A stretch of DNA of 64,000 nucleotides from Phycisphaerae bacterium (GTDB lineage: Bacteria; Planctomycetota; Phycisphaerae; Phycisphaerales; UBA1924): positions 69,875 through 133,874 of the forward strand of contig JAEUIW010000011.1 of NCBI GenBank assembly GCA_016794925.1, given 5' to 3'. Shown piece by piece: positions 45,895 to 54,793 of the stretch (position 1 is its first letter; each line of letters opens with the position of its first letter). Position numbers and translations under genes: made by a program. The notes below the pieces were generated by a model. The model searched no databases. It worked only from the letters and a program-made list of their open reading frames with translations, and was not told where the DNA came from.

Positions 45895-47337
45895 ATGCCT
45901 CGCCACGCCCGGGCTGACGGTCCGTATCCACACCCGACTCCCCGTGCGCTCCGCGGCCACGCCGGCAACCGCGGTGCGCCGGCCGCGCGCGCAACCGGGC
46001 TCCGCGGGGCCTGCCTGAGCGCCGTGCTGGGACTGTGTTCCGCCCAGGCTCTCGGTCGATCGGCCACGCCCCCCCTCCCCCCGGCCAATCCGATCTCCGC
46101 ACCACCGGCGCGGCCCAGCGCAACGGGGCCGCTCGGGCTCCCCAAGCAGGACAAGCCCGAGGTGGTGGTCCGCCTGAAGGACGGACGGAGCGTGACCGGA
46201 TTTCTGCTCGAACGCACCGACGAACGGCTCTCCATCCGCGTCGGCCGGCTGACCAATTCATTCAAAATGGATGAGGTCGAGACCATCGACGTCCTTCCCC
46301 CGTTATCGGAACGCTACCTGGAGCTGCGTGCCGCGATCGGCAACGACCCGGCCCAGATCCTCACCCTGGTCGAGTGGCTCGAAGCCAGAGAGGAACTCGA
46401 GCTTGCCCTGAGCGAAGCGGAACGTGCGGTCCGGCTCGATCCCGCGAACGAGGACTTGGCTCGGAAAAAACGCGCCATCGAACGGCTGATCGACCTGGGC
46501 CGCAAGTCCGCCAATACCCGCCCCTCCCCCGGGCAAGAGCCGGTCAAGGCGGATTCTCCAGCGGGGCCCGCCGCCGTCGCGCGCGCGTTCCCGCTCCTGA
46601 GCCCGGACGAGTGCAACCTCATCAAGGTGTACGAGATTGACCTGGCCCGCCCGCCGCGGCTGCTGATCCCGCGACCGGCGATCGGCGCGCTGATCGAGCG
46701 CCACGCGGACAGCCCGCTGATTCCCCCCACCGCGGAGGGTCGGCAGGCCCTGTATCACCAGAGCGAGGGCGAACAACTCGAACTGATGTTCCGTTTGCGC
46801 GCGCGGGACCTGTACGGACAGGTCCGGGTGCTGGAGATCCCGGAGTCACTGCGGCGCTTCCGCGATGATGTCCATCCGTGGGTCTTCAACTCGTGCGCCA
46901 CAACATCCTGTCACGGCGGGGCAGAGGCGGGCCGGCTGCAGCTCTACAACCGCCGGCCCCAGGCGGAGCAGACGTGGATGACCAATTTCATCATCTTGGA
47001 CCGTTTCAGGCTCGCCGATGGCTCCCCCATCCTCAATTACGAGGCCCCGGCCCAGTCCGCGCTGCTCCAGTTGGCGCTGGTGCGGGCCCAGGCGCACCCG
47101 GGGCACCCGACGGTCCAGGCACCAGCCGAGAACGGCGGATCCCGGGTGCGAACGAAGGACGCATGGCGGCCGGTGTTCCAGAGTTCCGACGATGAGCGAT
47201 ACGGCGCGGCGGTTCGGTGGCTCGAATCGATGTACCGGCCACGCCCGGATTATGGGGTAAGCTACACGCCGCCCCAGCCAAGCCTGCCGGGTCCGAAGAA
47301 GATCGAGCCGGAGATCAAGCCGGGCGAGCCCCGATAG
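45895..47337 (+). CDS. Secreted hypothetical protein with possible CX4CH haem site
   Basis: A 480-residue exported protein of unknown function. The N-terminal 40 residues before LRGACLSAVLGLCSAQALG make a long n-region, so the true start may be further in. Residues about 90-140 (VVRLKDGRSVTGFLLERTDE, RLSIRVGRLTNSFKMDEVET) form a small beta domain, followed by a TPR-like helix pair. CATTSCHGG near residue 340 resembles a CX4CH haem attachment site, not the usual CX2CH. It follows cheY by 87 bases but is probably an independent gene. I do not recognise the family. Confidence 0.65.
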   Translation: MPRHARADGPYPHPTPRALRGHAGNRGAPAARATGLRGACLSAVLGLCSAQALGRSATPPLPPANPISAPPARPSATGPLGLPKQDKPEVVVRLKDGRSVTGFLLERTDERLSIRVGRLTNSFKMDEVETIDVLPPLSERYLELRAAIGNDPAQILTLVEWLEAREELELALSEAERAVRLDPANEDLARKKRAIERLIDLGRKSANTRPSPGQEPVKADSPAGPAAVARAFPLLSPDECNLIKVYEIDLARPPRLLIPRPAIGALIERHADSPLIPPTAEGRQALYHQSEGEQLELMFRLRARDLYGQVRVLEIPESLRRFRDDVHPWVFNSCATTSCHGGAEAGRLQLYNRRPQAEQTWMTNFIILDRFRLADGSPILNYEAPAQSALLQLALVRAQAHPGHPTVQAPAENGGSRVRTKDAWRPVFQSSDDERYGAAVRWLESMYRPRPDYGVSYTPPQPSLPGPKKIEPEIKPGEPR

Positions 47338-47500
47338 ACGGCGAAAACTCGTGGGTAAGCGGTGGATGTTCGGCCCGTGCGCGCCCCCCGGGGAACCGTG
47401 GACGGCTCGGCATCGCTAAAGTGATGGGATGGACGTGGGTTGGTACCTCACGGCGGGCGGGCCGCCGGTGGAGGGGGTGTTCTTGTCTTTCGGAGCTCTC

Positions 47501-49591
47501 ATGTCGAATCCTGGATCCCCCCGTGCCCCCCGAACCTCCCGCTCCCGCCGCGCCCGCGTCCGGGCCGCAAGTGCGGGCGTGCTGGCGTTGATCGCCGGGA
47601 TGGCGTGGTCGATGCCCGGTTGCTCCGCGCGGGATGAGGCGGAGCTCGCCATCAAGGCGGCGAGCGTGCAACTCGGGTCGCTCGGACCGGGCGGCAACAA
47701 CGTTCCCGCGCCCGAGCACCGCAAGAAGACGTACTCGGGGGTCATCGCGTCGCTCAAGGGCCACCTCGACGGGGGCCTGCCCGGCCAGAACGCGGCCGCG
47801 AACCTGCTGACGGCCAAAGCGGAAGCGGGGTTGGCCGAGATCCCGGCGGCCGAGGCCGGCGCGGGAGAAGCTCGGGCGCTGGAAGACATCGCGCTGCTGC
47901 GCGAACTTCAGAACGTGTGGACCGAGCAGACGGCCCGCGCCGCGGCGCTGGAGCAGTACGACCCGAAGCAGGAGCTGGCCGAGGCGGACACGCAGATCAA
48001 GCAGAAGGAAGTCGCGCTCGCCCAGGCCCAGGCCGACAAAGCCAAGAACGACAACGCGGTCAAGGCCCTCGAGGCCAAGTCCGAGGCGGCCCTGGCCAAA
48101 GCCCAGGCCGAGCGGAACGCGGCGGCGGAGTTGATCCAGAAAGCCGGCGAGATGTCCGCGGTGCAGCGCGCGGAAGTCGTGAAGCAGGCCGCGGCGCGTC
48201 GCCGCCAGGCGGACGCGTTCGACATGGACGGTTCCGTGCTGAAGGCGGAAGCGGCCAAGGAGCGCCCGCGTTCGGACGAGATCCTGCGCGAGATCGAGCG
48301 GCTCACCACGCAGCGCACGCTCCTGGTCCAGTCCAAGGAGCAGGCCGGGGCGCGGCACCGGCAGAATCAGTCGCTGGCCGCCGAGGCTCGCGCCGCCGCG
48401 GCCGCGACCGCTCAGTCCATCGGCCGCAAGGTCGCCGATCTCGCCGCCATGCGGGCGGACGCGCCAACCAAGAAATTCGAAGAGGCCAACGGGCTGCTCC
48501 GCTCCGCGTTGGGAAAAGTCGCCAAGGGGATGAAGGACGTGCCGGCGGAGACGCGTGCGAGCGCATCCATGGCCCGCGCCAACATGCTGCAGGCCGCGGC
48601 GTCGCTGCACTGGAACCGCGCCCGCGGCGCGCAGGCCTACGCGGACCTGCTCGCCGTCCTGTCGAGCAAGGACGGCGCGGCGCTCCCCGAGCAGGCGAAG
48701 TACCAGGCCGACGCGACCGCGGCGGCCGAGGCGGCCAAGAAATCCCTCGAAGAGATGCAGCAGGTCTTCGGCGACGTGAAGTCCGCCCTGGAAAGCGGGG
48801 GCGCTCCCAAGGAGCTGAAGGAGAAACTCTCGGCGCTGGGCACGGACGTCTACGAGAAGATTCAGAAGGGCGAACGCCTCGCCCCCGCGCAACTCGCGGC
48901 CTCCATCCCCGCGCCCGCGGGCGGTGCGGCGACGGGGAGCGGATCGGCAGAGGACGCCCCGATCCGCCAGATGCTCGAACGACTGCTGGCGGCGGGCAAG
49001 GACCAGAACATCCCGGCGGCCCTGGCGCTGGTGCACACGTCTGACGCAACGACCAAGAAACTCTTCGACGCGCTCCCGGACGTGTACAACAAGAGCATCG
49101 CCTTCAACGCGGCCTGCAAGGCCAAGTTCGGCAAGGGGTTCTTCGAATTGCCCGAGGTGGCGTCGAGCCCGGTGTTCTCCCAGGTTGGCGCGATGGTCAA
49201 GAGCGGGCAACTCGTGAACGTGCCGGGCGGCTCGCTCGGATCGGTCACCGCCGCGGACTTCGACATCGCCGTCAACGGCGAGCACGCCACGGCCACTCCC
49301 AAGGGTGGCGGAGCAACATCGGCCGTGCCGCTGGTCAAGGCCGACGGCGCATGGAAGATCGAGGTCCCCGCGATGCCACCGGCCGCCGCGGCCCAGGTGA
49401 GCGGGGTGATCGAGGTGATGCCGCAGATCTCGGGCCTGCTCGGCCGTCTCACCGCGGATCTGAACGCCGGCAAGTTCGCCAATCCGACCGAGTTGCTCAA
49501 CACCATGACGTTGACCGCCGCGCCGCTGATGATGAAGCTGCAAGGCGGGGGCCCGGGCCGGCCGGGCGGCGGGGGCGGAGGTGGGGGTTGA
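47501..49591 (+). CDS. Coiled-coil lipoprotein, hypothetical
   Basis: A 696-residue lipoprotein. GGAG six bases upstream sets this ATG. After a basic n-region the hydrophobic stretch ends with lipobox SMPGC. Residues about 130-340 are a long Ala/Glu/Lys coiled coil (EADTQIKQKEVALAQAQADK, AKNDNAVKALEAKSEAALAK). The C-terminal third is a helical, Ala-rich domain containing an SNTF2-like strand set, ending in a Gly-rich tail (GGGPGRPGGGGGGGG). I do not recognise the family. Envelope-spanning or scaffolding roles are possible given the coiled coil. Confidence 0.7.
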   Translation: MSNPGSPRAPRTSRSRRARVRAASAGVLALIAGMAWSMPGCSARDEAELAIKAASVQLGSLGPGGNNVPAPEHRKKTYSGVIASLKGHLDGGLPGQNAAANLLTAKAEAGLAEIPAAEAGAGEARALEDIALLRELQNVWTEQTARAAALEQYDPKQELAEADTQIKQKEVALAQAQADKAKNDNAVKALEAKSEAALAKAQAERNAAAELIQKAGEMSAVQRAEVVKQAAARRRQADAFDMDGSVLKAEAAKERPRSDEILREIERLTTQRTLLVQSKEQAGARHRQNQSLAAEARAAAAATAQSIGRKVADLAAMRADAPTKKFEEANGLLRSALGKVAKGMKDVPAETRASASMARANMLQAAASLHWNRARGAQAYADLLAVLSSKDGAALPEQAKYQADATAAAEAAKKSLEEMQQVFGDVKSALESGGAPKELKEKLSALGTDVYEKIQKGERLAPAQLAASIPAPAGGAATGSGSAEDAPIRQMLERLLAAGKDQNIPAALALVHTSDATTKKLFDALPDVYNKSIAFNAACKAKFGKGFFELPEVASSPVFSQVGAMVKSGQLVNVPGGSLGSVTAADFDIAVNGEHATATPKGGGATSAVPLVKADGAWKIEVPAMPPAAAAQVSGVIEVMPQISGLLGRLTADLNAGKFANPTELLNTMTLTAAPLMMKLQGGGPGRPGGGGGGGG

Positions 49592-49762
49592 TGGAACCCG
49601 TACGGATACCTCCTTCGGTTGACGGTCCGGGTGCGTGCGGCTAGGTTTTTCCCCTGTCCGGACGCCGGCGCGGCGTGGATTTTCGGGGGAGTCGGCGTGG
49701 ATGGCGGGCGGGCCCGGCGCGTGAACCGTGCCGCAAGGTCCGCAGACGAGGATTATTCGATC

Positions 49763-50854
49763 GTGAAGCGACTCTCCATCGTGCTGGTTTCGATCACGGC
49801 CCTGGCGGGCCCATGCGCCGGCGCGTTCGCGCAGACGGTGCAGATCCCGCCCGACGCGATCAGCGCCCCGTCGCTCACGGACGGGCACCGCAACGCCATC
49901 CGCGCGTTCATCGACGAGCACAAGAAGGGGCTCTCCGGCGACGCCGCCGAGCTCCGCAGGGACCGCACCAGCCTGGCCCAGCCGCTGCTCGGGCCCAACG
50001 TGTCGGTGCAGTTCCGGCAGGAATACGCGCGGACGCTCGGGCCGGTGCTCCAGCCCATGCTGGCCGCGAGCGAGCACGAGGCGATCAACGCGCTGAACCT
50101 CGCGGGCGAGTTGGCCACGCCGGCGATGCTGCAGCTGCTCGCGCAGTCCCTCGGCGACACGCGCGTCTCGGTCCGTTACGCGTCTCTCGTCGGGTACCGC
50201 GCCACGTTCGACGCGGTGAGCCGTTCGGCCCCCGCCATCGCGCCCGAGCCGCTCCTGGGCGAGGTTCGGTCGCTCGCCGCGGCCATGCTGAAGGAAGACA
50301 ACCCGCAGGCCCTCGACGGGTTCGTGCTCGCGTTGGGCGCGGCGTCGAGGGTGCCCGAGGGTCAGGTCGCGGGCCTGCGCAGCGCGGCGCTGGGCGCGTT
50401 GGTGCGGGGGGTCGCGGCCAAGGCCGCGGACGCACCGGGCGCGTCCCTGGACAACAGCCGCGTGCTGGCCCTGCTGCGGGGCGGGCAGATCGTCCGGGAT
50501 GCGCTGACCGATCCCGGCCGCAAGCCGCCCGCGCCTGAATTGCAGAAGGAGATCGGCGGCATGGCCGGCGATCTCCTGGCGCACGTGGCCCGCCGCCTGA
50601 AGGCCGTGCCCTCGGGCGAAGAGCTCGAGGCTCCGACGCGGACGCTGCTGGCGCAGCTCACCGCCGTCGCCGAGGCTGATTTCTTCTTCGCCGCCTCGGC
50701 CCTGGGCGGACAGCCCGGGCAGACCAGCCTTTCGAAGGACGTCTCCGCGGGGCGCGACCCGAGCTTCCTGAAGAACGTGGAGACCGTCATCGGCGGCAAC
50801 GGCGCGGCGACCAAGCCGCCCTTCGGCTTCCAGGCGGGCCGGTTCAAGTTCTGA
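49763..50854 (+). CDS. Secreted alpha-helical repeat hypothetical protein
   Basis: A 363-residue exported protein starting at a GTG; the signal peptide is KRLSIVLVSITALAGPCAGA. A GAGGA box is 10 bases away and an earlier frame is possible. The mature part is a series of helices with HEAT-like spacing (EAINALNLAGELATPAMLQL, VSVRYASLVGYRATFDAVSR), then a helical C-terminal half. No motif indicates catalysis. It follows the coiled-coil lipoprotein by 171 bases, with a direct repeat behind it that includes its stop codon. Confidence 0.65.
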   Translation: MKRLSIVLVSITALAGPCAGAFAQTVQIPPDAISAPSLTDGHRNAIRAFIDEHKKGLSGDAAELRRDRTSLAQPLLGPNVSVQFRQEYARTLGPVLQPMLAASEHEAINALNLAGELATPAMLQLLAQSLGDTRVSVRYASLVGYRATFDAVSRSAPAIAPEPLLGEVRSLAAAMLKEDNPQALDGFVLALGAASRVPEGQVAGLRSAALGALVRGVAAKAADAPGASLDNSRVLALLRGGQIVRDALTDPGRKPPAPELQKEIGGMAGDLLAHVARRLKAVPSGEELEAPTRTLLAQLTAVAEADFFFAASALGGQPGQTSLSKDVSAGRDPSFLKNVETVIGGNGAATKPPFGFQAGRFKF

Positions 50855-50933
50855 CACGCGCCCGCGCGCGGCCCCGACGCTGCCCCGCACGCTGTCCCGC
50901 AGTTCTGACACGCGCCCGCGCGCGGCCCCGACG
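50847..50933 (+). repeat. 33-bp direct repeat spanning a stop codon
   Basis: The 33 bases at 50847-50879 recur exactly at 50901-50933 (AGTTCTGACACGCGCCCGCG begins both), with a 54-bp period. The first copy contains the stop of the HEAT-like gene; the second repeats the last codon and stop as non-coding DNA. It looks like a recent tandem slip or duplication. Confidence 0.85.
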
Positions 50934-50977
50934 GCGCACGCCCGCCCAAGGCCGCGCTCGCGTACCGTATATCCACC

Positions 50978-52903
50978 GTGCTGCGTTTCACCTTGCCGAT
51001 CCTGCCGCTGGCACTGGCCGTCGCGCTGGTGGTGTGGTCGGACCGCCCGGCCCCGCGCGCGGATTTCGTGTTCGTCACCCGGGGTGACATCACCGAGCTG
51101 GACCCGCACCGCGCGTCCTGGCTCCAGGACTTCCGCGCCATCGCGCTCCTCTTCGAGGGGCTCACGGCCAACGACCCGTTCGACCCTGACTTCCGGCCCG
51201 TGCCCGCCGCGGCGGAATCGTGGACGATCTCGCCCGACGGTCGGACGTACACGTTCCGGCTCCGCGCCGGGGCGCGCTGGTCCAACGGCGAACCGGTGAC
51301 CGCCCGCCACTGGGTGGACTCGTTCCGCCGGGCCATGCTGCCCGACACCGGCTGCGAGTACGTCAACCTGTACCAGCTCATCGACGGGTCGCGCGAGTTC
51401 TACGCCTTCCGCGAGGCGCAGCTGAAGACCTTCGTGGCCCGCGAGGGGTACGCGTTCCCGCTGCGGGCGGCCCGGGCGCTGTGGGACGAGGCCGCGACGA
51501 AGTTCGACGAGCTCGTCGGCGTGCGGGCCCTGGGCGAGCACGAGCTGGAGATCCGGCTCTACCGCCCGACGCCGTATTTCCTCGACATCCTGGCCTACGA
51601 GGCCTTCGCCCCGGTGTACACGCCGCTGACGGACCTGTACCTCCGTCCGGACCCGGCCACCGGCCGCATGAACCCCGAGTCCGGCTGGACCAAGCCCGGG
51701 CGGCTGGTGTGCAACGGTCCGTTCACTCTCGCGTCGTGGCGCTTCAAGCGTGAGATGCGCTTCGAGCGGAGCGCGAGTTACTGGAACCGCGACCGCGTGC
51801 GGGTGTCGTCCATCGCCACCCCGACCATCGAGGACCCCAACGCCCAGGTGCTCGCCTTCCGCTCCGGCGCCGTGGATTACCTCACGGACGTCGGCCCGGA
51901 CTACAAGTCGGAGCTCATCCGGGACAAGCGGGCGTTCCGCGCCGAGCACGCCGGGCCCGCCGCCGCGGCCCGGGCCGAGGGCCTCTCCGAGCCGGACGTG
52001 GACCGCGCGCTTCCCCCCGATCCGCGCAAGACCATCCACACCTTCCCGACCTTCGGCACCTACTTCCTGAATTTCAACTGCTCGGCCCGCCTGGGCGACG
52101 GACGCGACAACCCCTTCGCCGATGCGCGCGTGCGCCGCGCCTTCGCGCTGGCCGTGGACAAGGCGCGGATCACCGATCAGCTGCGCCGCCTGGGCGAGCC
52201 CGCCGCCGGCAGCGTCGTCCCGCCCGGGTCCATCGCCGGCTACGCGCCCCCGGGGGGGCTGGGGCGCGACGTCGAACGGGCCCGGGCCCTGCTCGCGGAA
52301 GCCGGGTACCCCGGGGGCCGGAACTTCATCACCGTCGAGATCCTGTTCAACAAGGAAGGCGGCCACGACGTGATCGCGCAATCCGTCGCCAAGGATTGGC
52401 GCGAGACCCTCGGCGTCAGCGTGCAGCTGGTGCAAAAGGAGATCAAGGTCGTCCGCACGCTGCTGCGGACGAACAACTTCATCGTGTCCCGGGGGTCGTG
52501 GTACGGCGACTACGCCGATCCCACCACGTTCCTGGACGCGCACCGCACCGGGGACGGCAACAACGACCGGCGCTACTCCGACCCCGGCTTCGATGCGCTC
52601 ATGGATCGCGCCGAGCGCGAGACCGAGCCCGGCGCGCGCCTCGAACTCCTCCGACGCGCCGAGTCGATCCTCGTCGAGCGCGACCTGCCCGTGCTCCCGC
52701 TGTTCCACTATGTGTCCGTGGCCATGTTCGACCCCGACCGCTTCCGAGGCATCACGTCCCACCCGCGCCAGAAGCAGAAGCTCTACCTGGTCGACCGGCG
52801 CGACGACGGGCTCGGGCCCGACGAGCCCTGGCGCGATCGCCCCGCGCTCGAGCCGCCCGACGCCCCCGGTCCGATCCCCCGCCACGAGAGGGATCGCCCG
52901 TGA
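50978..52903 (+). CDS. Oligopeptide ABC transporter substrate-binding protein (family 5)
   Basis: A 641-residue SBP_bac_5 protein, the periplasmic receptor of an oligopeptide or dipeptide importer. The N-terminal helix (LRFTLPILPLALAVALVVWS) is an export signal or anchor without a lipobox. The fold reads GDITELDPHRASWLQDFRAI, WTISPDGRTYTFRLRAGARW, SNGEPVTARHWVDSFRRAM and, later, VRRAFALAVDKARITDQL. A GTG start is used; no clear box is visible. It overlaps the permease start by 4 bases (GTGA). About 100 residues longer than E. coli OppA. Confidence 0.88.
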   Translation: MLRFTLPILPLALAVALVVWSDRPAPRADFVFVTRGDITELDPHRASWLQDFRAIALLFEGLTANDPFDPDFRPVPAAAESWTISPDGRTYTFRLRAGARWSNGEPVTARHWVDSFRRAMLPDTGCEYVNLYQLIDGSREFYAFREAQLKTFVAREGYAFPLRAARALWDEAATKFDELVGVRALGEHELEIRLYRPTPYFLDILAYEAFAPVYTPLTDLYLRPDPATGRMNPESGWTKPGRLVCNGPFTLASWRFKREMRFERSASYWNRDRVRVSSIATPTIEDPNAQVLAFRSGAVDYLTDVGPDYKSELIRDKRAFRAEHAGPAAAARAEGLSEPDVDRALPPDPRKTIHTFPTFGTYFLNFNCSARLGDGRDNPFADARVRRAFALAVDKARITDQLRRLGEPAAGSVVPPGSIAGYAPPGGLGRDVERARALLAEAGYPGGRNFITVEILFNKEGGHDVIAQSVAKDWRETLGVSVQLVQKEIKVVRTLLRTNNFIVSRGSWYGDYADPTTFLDAHRTGDGNNDRRYSDPGFDALMDRAERETEPGARLELLRRAESILVERDLPVLPLFHYVSVAMFDPDRFRGITSHPRQKQKLYLVDRRDDGLGPDEPWRDRPALEPPDAPGPIPRHERDRP

Positions 52904-53895
52904 GCCTCGTCCGCCGCCTGCTCATGGTCCCCGTGATCCTGCTGGTCATCTACACGCTCACGCTCACGCTGGCATGGGCGGTGCCCGGCAGCCCCATGGA
53001 GCACGAGGGGCGACGGCCGCCGCCCGAGGTGCAGCGGGCCCTGGAGCGCCAGTACAACCTCGATTCGTTCGGGTCGTTCTACCGCTCTTACCTGCTCAAC
53101 GCCACGGGGCTGGCGTACCTGCGCGACCGCTGGAACGGCACGCTGGCGGACGAGGAGCTCCGCGCCCGCGACCGCGGTCAGGCCCCGCCCGAGCGCCCCG
53201 TCTTCGACCTCGGCCCCTCCCTGCAGTACGAGGACTGGCGCGTCAACGAGATCCTCGCGTCGTCCTTCCCCGTCAGCGCCGCCGTGGGGCTCACGTCCAT
53301 TGTCATCGCGCTGGCGATCGGCCTGAGCGCGGGCGTGATCGGCGCCGCACGCCCCGGCTCGTGGGCCGACGGCCTCTCGCTCACCGTCGCGCTGGCCGGC
53401 ATCAGCCTGCCGTCGTTCGTGATCGGCGCCGCCCTGCTCATGCTCCCCGGCGCGCTCGGGATTCCCGCCGTGGGCGGGTGGGGCACGCTGTCGGGACTGC
53501 TGCTCCCGGCCTTCACGCTCAGCCTCGCGCCCGCGGCGTACATCGCCAGGCTCACGCGCATGGGCATGCTGGAGGCGATGGACTCGGACTACGTCCGCAC
53601 CGCGCGCGCGAAGGGATGCTCGGAGCGGCGGGTGCTGCTCGGGCACGCGCTCAAGAACGCCTTCCTGCCGGTGCTCAGCTACCTCGGGCCCGCGTCCGCG
53701 ATGGCCATGACCGGCTCCTTCGTCGTCGAGAAGGTCTTCTCGGTGCCGGGGCTCGGGCAGCACTTCGTCAACGCGGTCCTGAACAAGGACCTCTTCCTGA
53801 TCATCGCCGTCGTGATGATCTACTCGACGATGCTCATCCTGCTGAACCTCGCGGTCGATGCGCTCTACCGGTGGGCCGATCCGCGCACCGCCTGA
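52900..53895 (+). CDS. Oligopeptide ABC transporter permease (OppB type)
   Basis: A 331-residue binding-protein-dependent permease. The GTG overlaps the SBP stop (GTGA), so the two are coupled. Helices include LLMVPVILLVIYTLTLTLAW and SVALGLTSIV-like segments; the EAA region is YVRTARAKGCSERRVLLGHA. A hydrophilic stretch of about 110 residues between helices 1 and 2 matches OppB. The second permease OppC and the ATPases OppD/F do not follow; an HU gene on the other strand comes next. So the transporter is incomplete here. Confidence 0.88.
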   Translation: MSLVRRLLMVPVILLVIYTLTLTLAWAVPGSPMEHEGRRPPPEVQRALERQYNLDSFGSFYRSYLLNATGLAYLRDRWNGTLADEELRARDRGQAPPERPVFDLGPSLQYEDWRVNEILASSFPVSAAVGLTSIVIALAIGLSAGVIGAARPGSWADGLSLTVALAGISLPSFVIGAALLMLPGALGIPAVGGWGTLSGLLLPAFTLSLAPAAYIARLTRMGMLEAMDSDYVRTARAKGCSERRVLLGHALKNAFLPVLSYLGPASAMAMTGSFVVEKVFSVPGLGQHFVNAVLNKDLFLIIAVVMIYSTMLILLNLAVDALYRWADPRTA

Positions 53896-53925
53896 GCCCC
53901 GCCACGCCGTCCCGCTCGCCCCCGG

Positions 53926-54195
53926 TCACAGCACGTCGCGCAGCTGCGGGCTGGGCCGGAATCCGCAGGTCGTGGTCGCCGCGATCTGGATCGGTTGCTT
54001 CGTCACCGGGTTGATCCCCTTGCGCGCCTTGCGCTCCCGGCGCACGAACGTCCCGAACCCGGCGATCGCCACCTTCGCGTCGGTCTTCAGCCCGCGCTGG
54101 ATCGCTTCGAGGATCGTCTCCACCGCGCGGGCCGCGTCCGCCCGGCTGGTCTTCAACTCCGCCGCCACCGCGTCCACCAAATCCGCCTTGTTCAT
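53926..54195 (-). CDS. HU-family DNA-binding protein
   Basis: An 89-residue HU/IHF-class protein. The start is the ATG with GAGGAG 9 bases upstream (MNKADLVDAVAAELKTSRAD). The body keeps KVAIAGFGTFVRRERKARKG and INPVTKQPIQIAATTTCGFR, the latter being the beta-arm and the region around the conserved Pro. HU bends and compacts DNA and can act in replication or repair. A Cys is present in the tip region (TTTCGFRP). It converges with the OppB gene by 30 bases. Confidence 0.94.
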   Translation of the reverse strand: MNKADLVDAVAAELKTSRADAARAVETILEAIQRGLKTDAKVAIAGFGTFVRRERKARKGINPVTKQPIQIAATTTCGFRPSPQLRDVL

Positions 54196-54379
54196 CTGGG
54201 TTGCTCCTCGGGGTTGATTGAGGAAAAACACACCCAACTTCACCGCGAACGCCGTCCCCTCTCAGGACCGACTCATCCCCCGAACTCAAGCCCCCCGAGA
54301 CCGGCTATTATCCCCCTGTTTCACGGGAAATGCAACCCCACCGCAGTGCCAGACCGCATTTTCCGCCATAGAGTCCACC

Positions 54380-54763
54380 ATGCCTGAAACTCGCCTCCCG
54401 GATCGCCCGCACACCCCCACGCTCAGCACGCCCGCGGCCGTCCCCACCCCCGCCACGACCCCGACCCCAGCCAACACCGAGCCCAAGAAGCCGTGGCTCT
54501 GGAACGTCGTGCTGCATGACGATTCGGACCATACGTACGACTACGTCATCCGCATGATGCAGTCGCTCTTCGGGCACGACTTCGAGTCCGCGTACCGCGT
54601 GGCCCGATCCGTCGATAACGACGGGCGCGCCGTCTGCTGCACCACGCACAAGGAACTCGCCGAACTCCGACTGGAGCAGATCCACGCCTTCGGCAGGGAC
54701 CCGCTCATGTCCGCCTGCAAGGGGCCCATGTCCGCCCACATCGAGCCCGCCGGGAACGCCTGA
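54380..54763 (+). CDS. clpS: ClpS adaptor protein
   Basis: A 127-residue ClpS, the adaptor that delivers N-degron substrates to ClpAP. The core has WNVVLHDDSDHTYDYVIRMM and RVARSVDNDGRAVCCTTHKE, matching the ClpS fold, with VVLHDDxxxTxxYV as its signature. An N-terminal tail of about 40 residues is rich in Pro/Thr (TPTLSTPAAVPTPATTPTPA), longer than in E. coli ClpS (106 aa). ClpA or ClpC is not in the window. It is followed by a dehydrogenase gene after 30 bases. Confidence 0.93.
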   Translation: MPETRLPDRPHTPTLSTPAAVPTPATTPTPANTEPKKPWLWNVVLHDDSDHTYDYVIRMMQSLFGHDFESAYRVARSVDNDGRAVCCTTHKELAELRLEQIHAFGRDPLMSACKGPMSAHIEPAGNA

Positions 54764-54793
54764 GCACGCCCCCAGCGCGGCACGCCCCGATCC

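Noticed and set aside
47315..52885. A very long open frame on the minus strand (1856 residues) opposite several genes
   Set aside because: It lies antisense to the coiled-coil lipoprotein, HEAT-like, SBP and permease genes, has no ribosome binding site and its translation is Arg/His/Gly-rich low-complexity sequence, typical of GC-rich antisense frames.
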